From: Chara braunii
Taxonomy: Eukaryota > Streptophyta > Charophyceae > Charales > Characeae
Assembly: GCA_003427395.1 (NCBI GenBank)
Contig: BFEA01000345.1
Span: 508,215-572,214, forward strand
Direction: 5' to 3'
Length of the DNA: 64,000 bases
Under the pieces are notes generated by a model. The model was not told the DNA's origin and did not search any database. It saw only the letters and a list, made by a program, of their open reading frames with translations. This document shows positions 1 through 10,600 of the stretch, in pieces (positions within the stretch are counted from its first letter, which is position 1; the number at the start of each line of letters is the position of its first letter). The position numbers and the translations under genes were made by a program.

Positions 1-243
1 ATCTCTCCAGCAGTGATCGACATTGAGGCGTTGACTGAGCCCACCGAGTACCCCTACCTCAGACGAGGGGTCTTCTCAGTGGACGGGCTGCCTACATTGT
101 GGGAGGAATTTTGCTCCATGGTTAACTTCCGTGTCATGTATCTTGGATGGTCGTGTTCAGAGCTTGCGGGCTTTACGTGGCTATATGTCACGAGGCCTCA
201 ATCTCGGACTGTACGCAGGCATGGGTCACAGCACCAGAGATGA
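1..243 (+). CDS. Partial ORF open from the left edge, unknown
   Basis: The frame is open from the first base of the window for 80 codons and ends at TGA 241-243. The first in-frame ATG is absent until after base 100; a GTG/ATC context near base 13 gives no good start, so this is read as the 3' part of something that begins outside. The protein is mixed in composition (acidic start, then WEEFCSMVNF and GWSCSELAGFTWLYV) and not low complexity. I do not recognise a family. No polyadenylation signal is certain, although an AATAAA-like run lies in the AT-rich stretch near 545-560. It could be a last exon, a retroelement remnant or chance. Confidence 0.25.
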   Translation: MSPAVIDIEALTEPTEYPYLRRGVFSVDGLPTLWEEFCSMVNFRVMYLGWSCSELAGFTWLYVTRPQSRTVRRHGSQHQR

Positions 244-589
244 GCAGTGAAAAGAGAGAATGAGAAAGACTGAATAGAGGGATGAGTGAGGATTCTTGAG
301 AGGTGCTGACCATGCTTGTTTATTTGTACTTCCTGAGATTATTATGAGTTCTCATTCTTCCCTCATTCGATTGCTCCTGTCCTTGCTAGAGTCAGTCAGT
401 CTTGCTTCTTGCGTTGTTTATGCCTGATGATTGTCTTCTTGGATGATTCTGTCACAGTTCTCAAAATCTGATTGACATAATTGAAGCATGCATAGCACCC
501 TATGATTTTATGGTTATTATTTGCATAATTCTCTGCTGTTCCAAATTAAAATAAAAGATTCCTAAGACCGGGGACGGGCGAAGACCGCA
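244..589. other. Non-coding stretch, nothing recognised
   Basis: AT-leaning sequence between the partial ORF and the purine-rich repeat. I see no ORF, tandem repeat, clear hairpin or RNA gene. Confidence 0.4.
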
Positions 590-1700
590 ATTGAAGGGTC
601 TCGCTCGAAGCCGGACGCACACAACAGGAAGGGATTTGCCTTGTTTAATTCATTTTATTTATTGCAACCACATACAAAATCCTACGTGACAGTCTGTTGG
701 CTTTCCGGTCGCCCGAAGTTGACCGACTGGAAAAAGTGCGACAGCGGGCGACCTCGATTATGAGGTTAGTTTTAGGTGATAGTTCGCAGATAGAGAAGTT
801 AGTAGGAAAGAGGCTTCTCGGAGTTATGGCGGACAGAGAGATGATGAGGGAGAAGGATCGAGATTTCACTCGATCCTTGATAGATTTAGGTGAGAAAAGA
901 CAGTAAGTCGGGGTCTTTGAACATTGCGAATTCGTTGAGAATGTTAGACAAGCATGAGAGTTAGTAGAATAGGAAGGTAATGAAAAAAACACCGCGCAGA
1001 GCTATGGAGGAACGAGGGAGAAGAGAAGACGACGGACGGAAAATGCATAACGGTCCTGATTGGTGGCAGATTTCGGCAAACCGGTAGCCAAATCCTAGGT
1101 TCTTAAGGCGCGCGAGTCAGTGGGTGGAGTCAGATTAGCAGATGGTTAGTAAGATAGGTGATGGAAAGAGAAAGCCGTGCGCAGAGGTGGCGATGGCGGA
1201 GGGACGAAGAAGAGGGAAAGTGACATAGTTTGTTCGACTGTGACTAGAATTGGGCAAGGGAGGGCTCGATTTCGGGGTTTAGGGCCATGGCGAATCAGAT
1301 GGTAGGGTCGGATTCGGCGTTGAGGACCTAGTTTTGGCGGTAGGGAGGTTTTCAGCTGCGCTTGGGGAAGAAAAGTTAAAAAATAGAATGTATTTGCCTG
1401 GGTCCTAGCGGAACATTCATTCGATTTCGCCCATCGGCTGGAGGTAGCGGGAGGACAACCGCTTGTAGGAGATTTGCCTGAGAACGGTGCGCCACCCGTC
1501 ACACCGGTCTATGGAGGAGAGCTCACCTGCACACCCCAAGCCGATCCTCGGATGCACCTGGCTATGTTTGGCGAGAGAATGCATCTCGATTCGTTGCAGG
1601 GAGCTTGAATGTGTGGTCGTGGCAAACTTTGAAGTTGCGGGTTGACAGGCACGCATCGCGAAAGGGCAATCAACCCTGTCCGAATAAGTGGGACCTACGG
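590..1700 (+). repeat. Purine-rich dispersed repeat, copy 1
   Basis: G/A-rich on the plus strand with motifs that recur at 9,790-10,600 in the same orientation and at about 40,750-42,200 in the opposite orientation. Shared pieces include a CTCGA..TGAGGTTAGTTT block (about 752-770 here, about 10,270-10,290 in copy 2) and GAGCTATGG(C/A)(G/A)G blocks. The ORFs seen on either strand are interrupted and differ between copies, so I treat it as a non-coding repeat. It looks like the body or LTR of an old element, but no termini are visible. Divergence between copies is high. Confidence 0.45.
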
Positions 1701-1725
1701 ATCATACGTGCATACACGCGCCATG

Positions 1726-1730
<5 letters not shown>

Positions 1731-1789
<59 letters not shown>
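1731..1789. repeat. (GA)n microsatellite
   Basis: About 29 uninterrupted GA dinucleotides. They create spurious arginine/glutamate ORFs in all three frames. Confidence 0.97.
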
Positions 1790-1791
<2 letters not shown>

Positions 1792-2114
1792 GATACAGCG
1801 GAAGAGGCAACGAGAACTAAGGGGGAGCCTACCTCGACTAGTGGCAGAAATTGGCCATACTCAGAAACCAGAATTCAAACTACCGGTACTCGTGGTTTCT
1901 GTGGGTGAGTGGTCTGCAGCCTGCGGATGGCATGTAGCTGGGTACTCTCAGACATCGCTGCCTGTGCAACACCTTACGATCATTTCATTTGAGATAACCA
2001 CTGGACAAAGCGGGCTGTTGCGGCTGGTTTGCTGCCGCGTTGCTGTGTGCTCCACCGGTTGCTTTGGTTGCGTTCTTGCTACGACAGTAGTTGTGCTTAC
2101 TGCAGGTAGTTGGT

Positions 2115-2262
2115 TGATGCGCACTGTTGCATATTGCTGTTGGCTGCTGCGCACTGTTGTATATTGTTGTTGGCTGATGTGCACTATTGTATACTGTTGT
2201 TGGTTGTTGCGCACTGCTGTATACTGCTGCTGGTTGCGGCACACTGCTGCATATTGTGCTAC
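2115..2262. repeat. 30-bp minisatellite, 5 units
   Basis: GCACTG (or ACACTG) recurs at 2,121, 2,151, 2,181, 2,211 and 2,241, exactly every 30 bp. Each unit also carries TGTTGTATATTG-like and TTGGCTG-like segments with scattered substitutions. The period is a multiple of three, so the plus frame reads as a cysteine- and leucine-rich 10-residue repeat, but the ORF has no other support. Confidence 0.9.
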
Positions 2263-2734
2263 CTGATTGCGGATTGTTATAGGCTACTGTGTAAGGGCAA
2301 TGGGGCTAAGGAGGGATGTGGGGACTCAGAGGATGGATCAGATTCTGCAAGCGGGGGAGGTTAGTGCTGCAGATCCGGAAGCCGCCAGATGATTGCAGGA
2401 GCTCTCTCGGAACTGCTCACCGATTGTGGGAATTCTCTCGGAACTCAGGAGGAGGTCTGGAGGCAGGGAACCATCGGGTAATCCATCTCTATTTGTATGA
2501 CCCACTATACCCATGGTTGCCTATTCCCCCTGTAGTTTGATTGGCGTATGCATGCCTGTCCTTAATGATTTTTGTTTTCTCTTCGGGACATAACCAGACT
2601 AAGTAAAGGAACGCATGTACACTGTAAGTTTCAGTTTCATTGTTTGACTGAAAGCAGATTGTGGGGTTGCATCTGGGGGAAGGGTGGGGGAAAGGTTGTA
2701 TTGCATGAAGTTTGACCGGGTCAACCAAAGGCTG

Positions 2735-3340
2735 GGCCAATTTCATAAGTTTGGGTGGTCTGGTTGCTCTGATTTGTGAGGGCTGAATGCGGTTGAGTTT
2801 TTAGGTGTCAGTCAAATCCATAAGTTTGGTTAGTCTGGCGGCCTTATTTATTTTGGGTTTCTGTGAGTTTTTTTTGCTTTGATTTAAGATAAATGAACCA
2901 GGCTGAGGGTCAAGACATGTTCCATAAGTTTGGGTGGTCTTGGTACAACGCCTCGCACATGTTGAAACCAAAAGGTTATAACTTGGCTATACTTTACTAT
3001 TATTCTATCTATGAACAGGCTAGTCAGACAGGGTTCCATAAGTTTGGGTGGTCTGACTATAGCCTATCACCAACTGAAGAGAGTACTAATTAAGAATAAA
3101 CTTGTGGTAAGAAGGGACAGACTAAATCTTGAGCTGAAGATGATCGGTTCAGTTATATGCTACGTCAAAAGATTAAGTGAAGATAATTATATGAATCTTG
3201 GATATTTAAACCGTTCAGGGCGACTAGGGTGGCCTAGTCATACGCTCAAAGAAGAGAAAAGTTGTTGTGCCCTGTGCTTGTGTATACTCTATGGCTGAGC
3301 TAGACATGTTCCATAAGTTTGGGTGGTCTAGCTTTATGCC
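2735..3340 (+). repeat. Hairpin array with constant loop, copy A
   Basis: Units share the loop core CCATAAGTTTGGGTGG, and each has its own self-complementary arms. Clear units: CAAGAC 2,911-2,916 with GTCTTG 2,937-2,942; TAGTCAGAC 3,021-3,029 with GTCTGACTA 3,051-3,059 (9 bp perfect); GACTAGG 3,222-3,228 with CCTAGTC 3,233-3,239 (loop lost, only 4 nt left); AGCTAGAC 3,298-3,305 with GTCTAGCT 3,326-3,333 (8 bp perfect). Degraded units lie near 2,741-2,765 and 2,812-2,836. It is the same array, in the other orientation, as those in copies B and C. Confidence 0.85.
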
Positions 3341-3640
3341 TTATGAATTGGGTATAAAGGGGATAAATCATTGAAAGACTATGAACTATTGTTTGTTAAG
3401 TTTACTCTAGGATGGTGAGAGTACTTACCTTTGTGGCTTGGCTTGCATGTGACTGAGTGAGGTCACTACTTAGTCTGAGTTTCAGGTTGATAGGTAGTTG
3501 CTTTAGTTGCTCGCCACGTGCTAGAGTCATAGGAGTTGGTTTCAATTCTTGCATTTTCTGAGCTAATTTTTTTTCCTTAGGTCAATTTCTGCATTTTCTG
3601 GAATCTTTTGTTATACTTGGCCTTGTATAAATCTTGGTAA

Positions 3641-3912
3641 GCCAGTTTCTCTACGAGAAGCGCTGCCAAAATTTGTACAAAACCAAAGAGTTAGTGAGAC
3701 TTTGTCTTTTTCAGGGTCTAACTTTTCTGACTTTTTGGCTTAGTAAAAATATGGAACATATTCTTTTCTAAAGGGAGTGCTGCTAAAATTTTTGCTAATT
3801 CAGGGAGTTAGACAAAATTAGTCTTTGAAAAGTCAAAGTCACTGTAGATTCTGAACTTAACTTTGTATAATTTCTGGGAAGGCACTTTTCCTACGGGAAG
3901 CGCTGCCAAAAT
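3641..3912 (+). repeat. Three GGGAAGCGCTGCC-type blocks
   Basis: A motif reading TTTTCCTACGGGAAGCGCTGCC, with variants, followed by AAAATTT, appears near 3,648, 3,765 and 3,888, at spacings of about 120 bp. TTTCC and GGGAA form a short stem around TA. The reverse complements lie at the corresponding places in B (about 38,310-38,590) and C (about 51,990-52,280). Their role is unknown; they form part of the repeated element. Confidence 0.7.
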
Positions 3913-5329
3913 TTTCTTAGTTTAGAGGAGTTAGATTATATTTTGACATGTGGCGACTTTTGCAATCCACTCTATATAGAGGAGACTCTGTCAGGGTCTA
4001 CCTTTCTTTGGGCACTTGCTGAGAGGCAGACCTAGGCTTAGTTTGTAGAAGGGTCTTAGGTGAGAGTGTGTTATGGAGTTGTATTCTCCATACATTTATG
4101 ACCTTAGCTTGGGGATTGGTCTGTTTTGTGTTACAGATCTTCTTGATCGATTGATTCAGGATTTGGCCTAGATTCAGGTTGATCCTTCGAGGATCGTCTT
4201 CTGTTATCACTGATAACAGGTCGGTTGCCGATTCGTCGGTTTACGATTCAACTCCAATCCACTCCTGCCACTCAACCAAAAGACTTCAAGTCTTGTGATT
4301 TGAATTGTTTTGTTGTGTTTTCACCCGGACTTTATTTGAATGGTTATTTAAAGAAAAATACTGAGTATTTTATTTAGAGGATTTGCACAAGAGTGAGACT
4401 TGTATGGCTAAAAGCAAGGGGTGTGAGTGCAGAGGATGGTTGAAGTTGACCCCATGTAGTGCATTGACTTTTGGTTGAATCTTTGATGTGATTGCAAGTA
4501 TGTTTGGTGATTCAGACTTTGGATTTGACTTTTTGCTCTCACATGCATATATATATATATATGGCTGAGAGGAGCCCCACTGCGATTGTGAGAAGTGATC
4601 GTCACATATTTATAACCCTATATATGTATATATGTATATACATATGTTTTGAGTGTTTCGTGCGGCCTACAACGACCACGCGTAAGGGTTAAACAGATTG
4701 TGTTTTAGAGTTTTATAGTTGGACGTTGTAGTTCGTGGCAACCGTCAAAGTCAAACCCCTTGACTTATCTCCAGACCCTAGATGATGGAGCTGATCTCCA
4801 GGGCCATAAAAGACGATCACCACCACATGTGTGAACCTGGGTGTCACCCACTCTACGCAGGGAGCAGAAGAGGGTGTGGTTCTCAACCGCACTTGGCGGT
4901 TATCCAGCGTCTAGAGATTAACCTTCAAGGCTCGTGTCAGCCGACACTTGACTGTCGAATACGACCCTCGAAATTAACGAGGACCGCATGAGTATGGGTA
5001 CTACATAGTACGCCATCATTGCGATCGCTTACGTATGCTTGCATTGTGAATCGATATGAGTTAGCCCTGCGTCCGCGCGGTTTTATACTAAGTCTCGCGC
5101 GCGGCGCTTACTCGATTTCCGCATCGGAGAGTTATGAGTGACTACTAAGGGACTAGGAGTGTTGTCGCGTTGTTTGTTCAGTGTCGTTTTGTGTATGTAT
5201 ACGTAGGCGTGTGTTTTTATTCTGGTGTGCGCGTGGTGTGTGGGATATGTCCTAGTCGACCAACGACGGGTCGCGCTTGGGACTTCAGCCACAAGATGTC
5301 GATTCGCGTGCGGGTTCGATAGAGGCGTA

Positions 5330-5672
5330 ATACCGTGCGTACCCCCTATGCTACAGCGAACGAGAAATGCCCTCGGCTGGTCCACCTCTGCGATTGCAAC
5401 TAGCAGCTTTCGTACTGTGGACTGGTAGCTCGGCGGGGATACGCCCACTAAAGGGAGGTGACAACTCCCGTAAGGTGGACATAAGTCGCGCCTCACGTAG
5501 ACTCTGTCCTATCGTAGGGGCTCGCGAGAGGTATGGCTGGTGCACTCGGCCGGAGCGGCTTGTGGAAGTTCCATGTATATTCGCAACGAGGATTTTAGAC
5601 CAACTCCTGCGTGACGCGGCCGGGAGGGTCCCGCGCTGCCCTGTGTGGTGTCGGACCGATGCGCTCGACATC
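5330..5672 (+). repeat. Terminal module of the repeat family, copy A
   Basis: The module runs from GTGCGTACCCC through GGTAGCTCGGCGGGGATACGCC and CTCCTGCGTGACGCGGCC to ATGCGCTCGACA. B and C carry it in reverse (36,539-36,875 and 50,149-50,485). D carries a more diverged version (31,378-31,693). The GGTAGCTC(G/A)GC(G/A)GGG piece looks like a pol III A box, but no B box follows at tRNA spacing. Part of it is open in the same frame in A, B and C (GARERYGW to CRTDALD in A); in D that frame is not open. Coding is therefore unproved. Confidence 0.65.
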
Positions 5673-6099
5673 GCGAAACCCCGATTTGACATCGCATGTA
5701 GAGTTTTTTTAACCGGTCGTTTATTCTGAGTTCTTTCTTGCAATGTTGACATTCGTTCTCTCGTCCATGTTGCCCCGCACGCGTGGCATCCTGTAGCATT
5801 GTCTCTCTATTGTAGGATATGAGATGAGATATATACTCCGTAACCAACCTCACAATTTGTCGCAAATTCGCTTTTATATTTTATTTTTATTTGTTTATTT
5901 TTATTTATCGAGTTAATGTCCTGCTCTAGGTACGGGGCCGGTACCGGTGCTGATACTGAGACTGAGCCTTGGACCGACAGACCCAGTTTAGTTCGTGCAC
6001 CCATGAACTGTTGAAATGCGGACCTGAGTTCGAAGCTCCACAAGAAGCAGACGAGTGGAATACTATGATTTTTTTCCCTCTCAGGCAGCTCAACTACGT
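5673..6099. other. Non-coding stretch next to the U6-bearing repeat
   Basis: AT-rich at 5,865-5,925, then the start of a sequence that resembles the segment before the second U6 copy at 9.5-9.67 kb. No coding signal. Confidence 0.35.
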
Positions 6100-6130
6100 G
6101 GTGGTGTCGAAGGGGTTTCGCCTCACCTGA

Positions 6131-6195
6131 GCCCTTCATGACATCCGTTAAAATTTGAAACAATACAGAAGGGTCTGGCATGACCCCTGCGTTCG
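6131..6195 (+). ncRNA. U6 snRNA-like sequence, degraded, copy 1
   Basis: The order of U6 landmarks is kept: a CCCTTC..GACATCCG 5' end, then TTAAAATTTGAAAC, then AATACAGAA, then GGCATGACCCCTGCG. The ACAGA part of the spliceosomal ACAGAGA box survives, but the AGC triad region is altered (TCTGGC) and the 3' end is missing. It is therefore a pseudogene or a U6-derived part of a SINE, not a working snRNA gene. It sits inside a repeat of about 300 bp whose other copy is at 9,480-9,745. Confidence 0.7.
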
Positions 6196-6239
6196 AGTCC
6201 GGGACTGGTGCTGAGACCCACTGCCCCATTTGGTCCTCA

Positions 6240-8570
6240 TTGTGCCCGAATGAGGGCACACTTACACTGCGGTGATGTCGGCAGATAGTCACACCAGGAT
6301 CTCTTTCCCTTAAACTACTTATTCATGACCCCATTTATTGGCAAGCCCGAGGGGCCACGAGGTTGGGAATTTGCAGTAATCTCGGAAGGCTGCCACGAAT
6401 TCCCTTTCTTGTTTGGAATCAACCTGCAGAAGTGGAAAAAAAATTGAAGACCAGGATATTGCCAAGAACGGCGATTTCACAATATGACTGAAGAAGTCGA
6501 AGAGGTCTAAGACATTTGGACGACCGTGACCTTGTCTGTTGCAGAAAAGAGAAGAAGTGTGATTGGTCCAACCACTATTTTCCCAATTCGGGTATTCCAC
6601 TTTTTTTGAGAAAATATGGTTTTGCGTATGTAGTGTGATAGTGCCCTGAATTTGGACAATGATACTTGTCGGTTGCACTTGAAGAGAGAGTGATTGCCAC
6701 AAATTGCTCAAGTGGTAGCATGACAACGAGTGAGAAATTCCTAACAGATAGTGCTTCCAGTGGAAAAAAAGTGAGGGTCAGCAATGCTCACGACTGTGCT
6801 TACCTTCAGTGGTCGTTGCTTCTCCTCATGATCGCGATTCTCGGTTCACCGTGTTTTTTTTTAATTTTTGGTGTCACGCCTCGGCACTATTCATGTTCGT
6901 GGTGGTTGATTTTGTCATCAGGATCGACTGGGTCGTCTTTGGGGACGATCGAAGTAGCAGGCGAAGGGAGCGAAGAGGACGAAGAGGAAAGGGCTAGCGG
7001 GACGATAGAGAGAGAGAGAGTGCACATATCCACCCCTATTCCAATGGAAGATTCATTCTTAAATTTTGCATGTTGAATCTGCTCGCGTTTTGGCAATAGA
7101 GTCTGTTCTCATTCTGCACGTTGGGCGAGTAGTGAACTATGGTTTATAGCTACGCACTTCGGATTATTATCGGGATTTTTCTCATCTTCAAAATCATGGT
7201 GGACATTTGTTGTTGTTACAGTATGCTCGAAGTATTGTCGTTACTGTTGTGTGATTGAAGCGGCACAACTGTTGAAATATCGTTGTAGTAGTGTTACTGA
7301 TTGAACAAAATTTAGCGATTTGGATGATGTTATTTTTTGGCATGTGTATCCGGAGTCCTCAGACTTCATTTGGGGTATCACACTTTTTGATCGCTCGGGT
7401 TGCTGCTTCTTAGCAAATGTCAGTGCTGCTGTTGTTAAAACTTAGGTCGCTATTGCTAATAAAAACGTTAATGATGTTGTTTCAAGTTGTTACTGTGACT
7501 GAATAATTAAGGTGGTTGTAACCAAGACTAGCACTGCTACGCTTCCTGCTACCTTGTTGATTTCTGTTGTGTTTTTTCACTGTTCTACCTTGTCGGACGC
7601 TCTTGTACCTTTGCTATGAGGGATTATGTAGTCAACCTGAACCTTATCGTTAGGACTGCCCTCTAGAGAGGGGGTTCATATGCAGTCTAAGGAACCAGAA
7701 TTTGCGTTTCAAAAACTAAGCCATGTACATTTACATGTCACCACTTTGCATTGTGGAACTGCGAATGGCTCATTAAACCAGATTATCATTTATTTAGTGG
7801 TCTCCTTACCACTCGGGTACCCGTGGTATTGACAGTCAACACACGCAGAATATCCTGATTTTTTGAAGGGGTGTAGTTATTAGAAAAAATCGATCTAGAC
7901 TTACTTCAAACTCTCCATACCCGACCGGGGTTTCGACCAAATTCATGGGAGCAGGACTCCGACAAGAGAGGGGAGAAGACGACAAGGCTGGTACCTGTTC
8001 ATGTCGATGATCTGGATGATGTACACCTGAATGTACTTCTGTTGCTGCGTACGGTCTGTCGAATGTATCCATCACTATACGCAACTATTTACCAATGTGC
8101 ATTGCCATATTTTGCTGAGTCTTGCAGAACTTGTTACTAGGCATCACCATTTTGCTCTGCCACTGTGCACACTGCTGCTTTGTTGAGTTTGCTACGTCTT
8201 GCCCACACTCCGAGTAGAGCACAGGGGTGTGCTATATTGAAATGTAGTCCTTATATGTTGCGTAGATGCGCTTGGTCTTAAGAAACGACATTGCGACTTA
8301 AGGGAGTGATCCGACTCTACATAGGGGCTACGATTACGACTTGGAGATTGTAAGAGTGCTGGTAGTGTTGTGTATTGGCCATAAGTTCACGGTTCTACGA
8401 CACTTTTTGGCTGCCATTGCGAGACCCTCATGCGATAGAAGGTACCAAGACCCTCCCATGAGATTTGAGTTTGTCTCTCTCCTATATTTCGATCGTCTGA
8501 AACCCCTCTATCTATCATTCTTACTCTAAGTCTAATATGAGATTATGAGAGGAAGGCGACAGGCGGGATT
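6240..8570. other. Low-information region, no gene recognised
   Basis: Overlapping short ORFs on both strands at 6,319-7,096 have no family resemblance and look like chance. A short inverted repeat GTGCCC/GGGCAC flanks GAATGA near 6,241-6,258. The remainder to 8,570 has no long ORF, array or RNA that I can support. Confidence 0.4.
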
Positions 8571-8596
8571 GCAACTCGTATGACAGCATCAAAAAT

Positions 8597-8905
8597 TTGA
8601 GGGGAGTCTGGCCACCGATTGCGGGAGCCCTGTCGTGGTTGAGGAAGAGCTATGGAGACGGGGAATTGAGAGGTATTTCACTCCTACCTTCTATAAACCC
8701 GCCTATAACCCTTATATGTACGCGCTTCTATGATTGTCTGAATATGAATGCATGCGTCCCTATGAAGTTATTGTTTGACTTTGAACTAAATTCATAATAT
8801 AAGTAAAGGAACACATTCATAAAACTCTAGTTTTATTCTTTAGTTTGTCTGAAATTTCAAAATGAAAGAAGGATGAACTTGGGGGAAGGTAAAAGGAAGG
8901 TGGTT
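8597..8905 (+). repeat. Fragment of the 3-4 kb repeat family (copy E)
   Basis: It carries the family head: CACCGATTGCGGGAG, then a GGAG.CGGGGAATTGAGAGGTA block, then TATAACCC.TATATGTAC and a TTTGACTTT segment. These correspond in order to the reverse complement of B at about 39,940-40,110. The rest of the element (hairpin array and terminal module) is absent, so this is a truncated copy of about 300 bp. Confidence 0.6.
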
Positions 8906-9234
8906 TTGATTGATGCGAGCGTGTAAGTTTTCGAGACACGCGTATGATTTTTTTCATTTGTTTTGTCTGTGAGGCCGATATATTTGACCAACCTGATTTT
9001 TTATTGCTATAATAGAGTAATAATTTGAAAGGTTTGCGTTGTGTTTTGTCCGGTATGTTTGGCCGAGGGAAGCCTAAGCATGCTGAGTGGCGCGCGTGGT
9101 GGTCATGACGCAGCTTGCGCAAGCCGGTGCGGAGGTCTAGAAATTGCATGCGTAGTCGCAGATGGAGATAAGGCTCAGGCCGAGTTATTGGCCTCAAGTT
9201 CAGCGCGACATCATTTTATATAAGATTCCGCCCA

Positions 9235-9440
9235 TGCTGGTCTCAGGCTTGGGCTTAGCCCTATAGGTTACAGCATGAAACTTGCTATACGGAGGCACGG
9301 GGTTCGAGGCCAGCAGGCGGCGGTATGGGAGCGGTGGAGCATCGCAGCTGCTGAGGGGTTGAGGGTCCCGCGAGACTATCCCCCTTAGTTATTGAAGGGG
9401 GAGTCCGATCGCAGGGCCGCCCGGCGGGACCGAGGGAGTA
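9235..9440 (+). repeat. Dispersed repeat with tRNA-like B box (SINE candidate)
   Basis: CTTGGGCTTAGCCCTATAGG, then GTTACAGCATG, then GGGGTTCGAGGCC (B-box-like), then GGGGTTGAGGGTCCCG. A homologous copy lies on the minus strand at about 43,330-43,510, with the same order of landmarks. The spacing from the TTAGCC..TAGG segment to GGTTCGAGGCC suits a tRNA-derived SINE head. No poly(A) tail or target duplication is visible. Confidence 0.5.
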
Positions 9441-9479
9441 CCGATAAGCCTCTCACTTTAATTTTAGATTTTATTTTTT

Positions 9480-9675
9480 TTTAAGTCCCTTTCGGGGTTT
9501 GGGCCCGACATTGGATCTGAGACCGGCTGCCGGCCCATGAGCCCTGCTCAGAGGGTATGCCCATGAGCTTAGGCACTAAGGCCTAGATGGTGGGACATAA
9601 TGAGTAAGACCAGATAGTTGGGGCACCTGGGACTGCCCAGATTTCGAAGGAATCGAGGGGCATGGCCCTAGTCAG
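9480..9675 (+). repeat. Body of U6-bearing repeat, copy 2
   Basis: GC-rich sequence that starts with a TCCCTTTCGGGG hairpin and ends in the U6-like segment. It parallels 5,920-6,130: both carry a TCGAAGG block shortly before the U6 part and gct-ctgag-type motifs. The two copies are strongly diverged. Confidence 0.45.
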
Positions 9676-9676
9676 A

Positions 9677-9745
9677 GTCTCTCGGGACACCCGTTAAGAT
9701 TGGAACGATGCAGAGAAGATTAGCATGAGCCCTGCGCAGGAGGAA
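9677..9745 (+). ncRNA. U6 snRNA-like sequence, copy 2
   Basis: Close to U6 from its 5' stem (CTCTCGGGACACCCG) through GATTGGAACGATGCAG, GAAGATTAGCATGAGCCC and TGCGCA. The AGC triad (TTAGCAT) is intact. The ACAGAGA box is changed to GCAGAGA, and the 3' portion after TGCGCAGGAGG does not follow U6. There is no T-run terminator directly downstream and no clear plant USE/TATA pair at the usual spacing. A retropseudogene or U6-headed SINE is more likely than a functional gene. Confidence 0.75.
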
Positions 9746-9789
9746 GGTGTATAAAGCGAACGAAGTTTTCGCGTTCGACTATTTTGCTT

Positions 9790-10600
9790 AGTCGACTTCT
9801 TGCATGTGGCGTAGCACGCTGTCAGGTCGAGGTGCGGGGATTTGACTGGCTCCGACACAGAGGAGAGGACGGGCGAGAGCGAAAGTCAAGCGCAGGCAGT
9901 CGGAGGTAGGGGTACCTGGGCGCCATCTTGCACCAGATACATTCACGGGTACCGGCGCATGCACAGGTAAGGAGGGCCGGTGATGGCAGGGCGGTGAGCC
10001 GAGGTGCAGCAAGGAGGAAAGTATAGCGTAGCCGATCGGGAGGGAGATCAGGCAGGGAGAGGGGTGCTCTTACCATTTCGGAGTGGGCGAGTCCAACTAC
10101 GAGGTCAGATTAGTTAGTGAATTAGTAGGATAGGCGGGAGGAGAGGAGATGGTTGCGCGGAGCTATGGCAGAGCTATGAAGGTTGTAGAAACACACGAGG
10201 AAGGAAGTGCATAGTTGTCCGGTTCTTGATGGAATCAGGCGATTAAAGAGGTGGGATCGAGGTCTCGAGATAGGGCAACCTCGAATCTGAGGTTAGTTTA
10301 GTGTTAGATTGGTGAGATAGGAGTTAGTAAGAAGTTAAGTCGCGCATAAGATGATGGGTGTGAGTGATGATAGAGAGAGGGAGAGAGTTAGCTCATTCGA
10401 CTCTCTATGACATTGACAGAGGAAAAAATCGAATAAGGGGTTTTGAAGAAAGACGAATTGGAACCTGTAGTTAGGATAGGGTGATAGTTAGTAGAGGAGC
10501 AGTTAGAGAAGACATGAGGTGCGCTGGAACTGCAACAGAAAAAAATGGTGTAATTGAAAACGAGTTTATCACATACATTTGCGTATAACAACAGATTATA
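9790..10600 (+). repeat. Purine-rich dispersed repeat, copy 2
   Basis: Parallel to 590-1,700: CAACCTCGAATCTGAGGTTAGTTT at about 10,268-10,292, a GAGCTATGGCAGAGCTATG block near 10,158 and TTAGTAAGAAGTTA runs. There is no consistent reading frame. The right edge falls at a sharp switch to AT-rich DNA near 10,600. Confidence 0.45.

Larger units (their letters stand above)
2389..5672 (+). repeat. 3-4 kb repeat family, copy A
   Basis: Same family as B (36,539-40,378, minus), C (50,149-54,138, minus) and D (28,725-31,693, plus). The head is a block of the type CGATTG(C/T)GGGA...GGAGGCAGGGAA (here about 2,420-2,470). The tail is a module that starts at about 5,330 and ends at ATGCGCTCGACA. A, B and C are unrelated to each other beyond that point, so CGACA is taken as a true terminus. 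The middle contains the hairpin array, three GGGAAGCGCTGCC-like blocks and a segment whose complement is open over 4,000-4,210 and matches B at 37,990-38,199. No gag-pol follows A. It is best explained as a solo, 5'-shortened LTR or leader of a Ty3-type element. Confidence 0.7.

Noticed and set aside
1605-2266. Arginine/glutamate-rich ORFs over the GA tract
   Set aside because: All three frames are open only because (GA)n has no stop codon.
5330-5672. Conserved protein-coding exon in the terminal module
   Set aside because: A frame is partly open in A, B and C but not in D; the conservation is explained by recent common descent of the repeat copies.
9677-9745. Functional U6 snRNA gene
   Set aside because: The ACAGAGA box is changed, the 3' third is missing and no T-run terminator or upstream element is seen.
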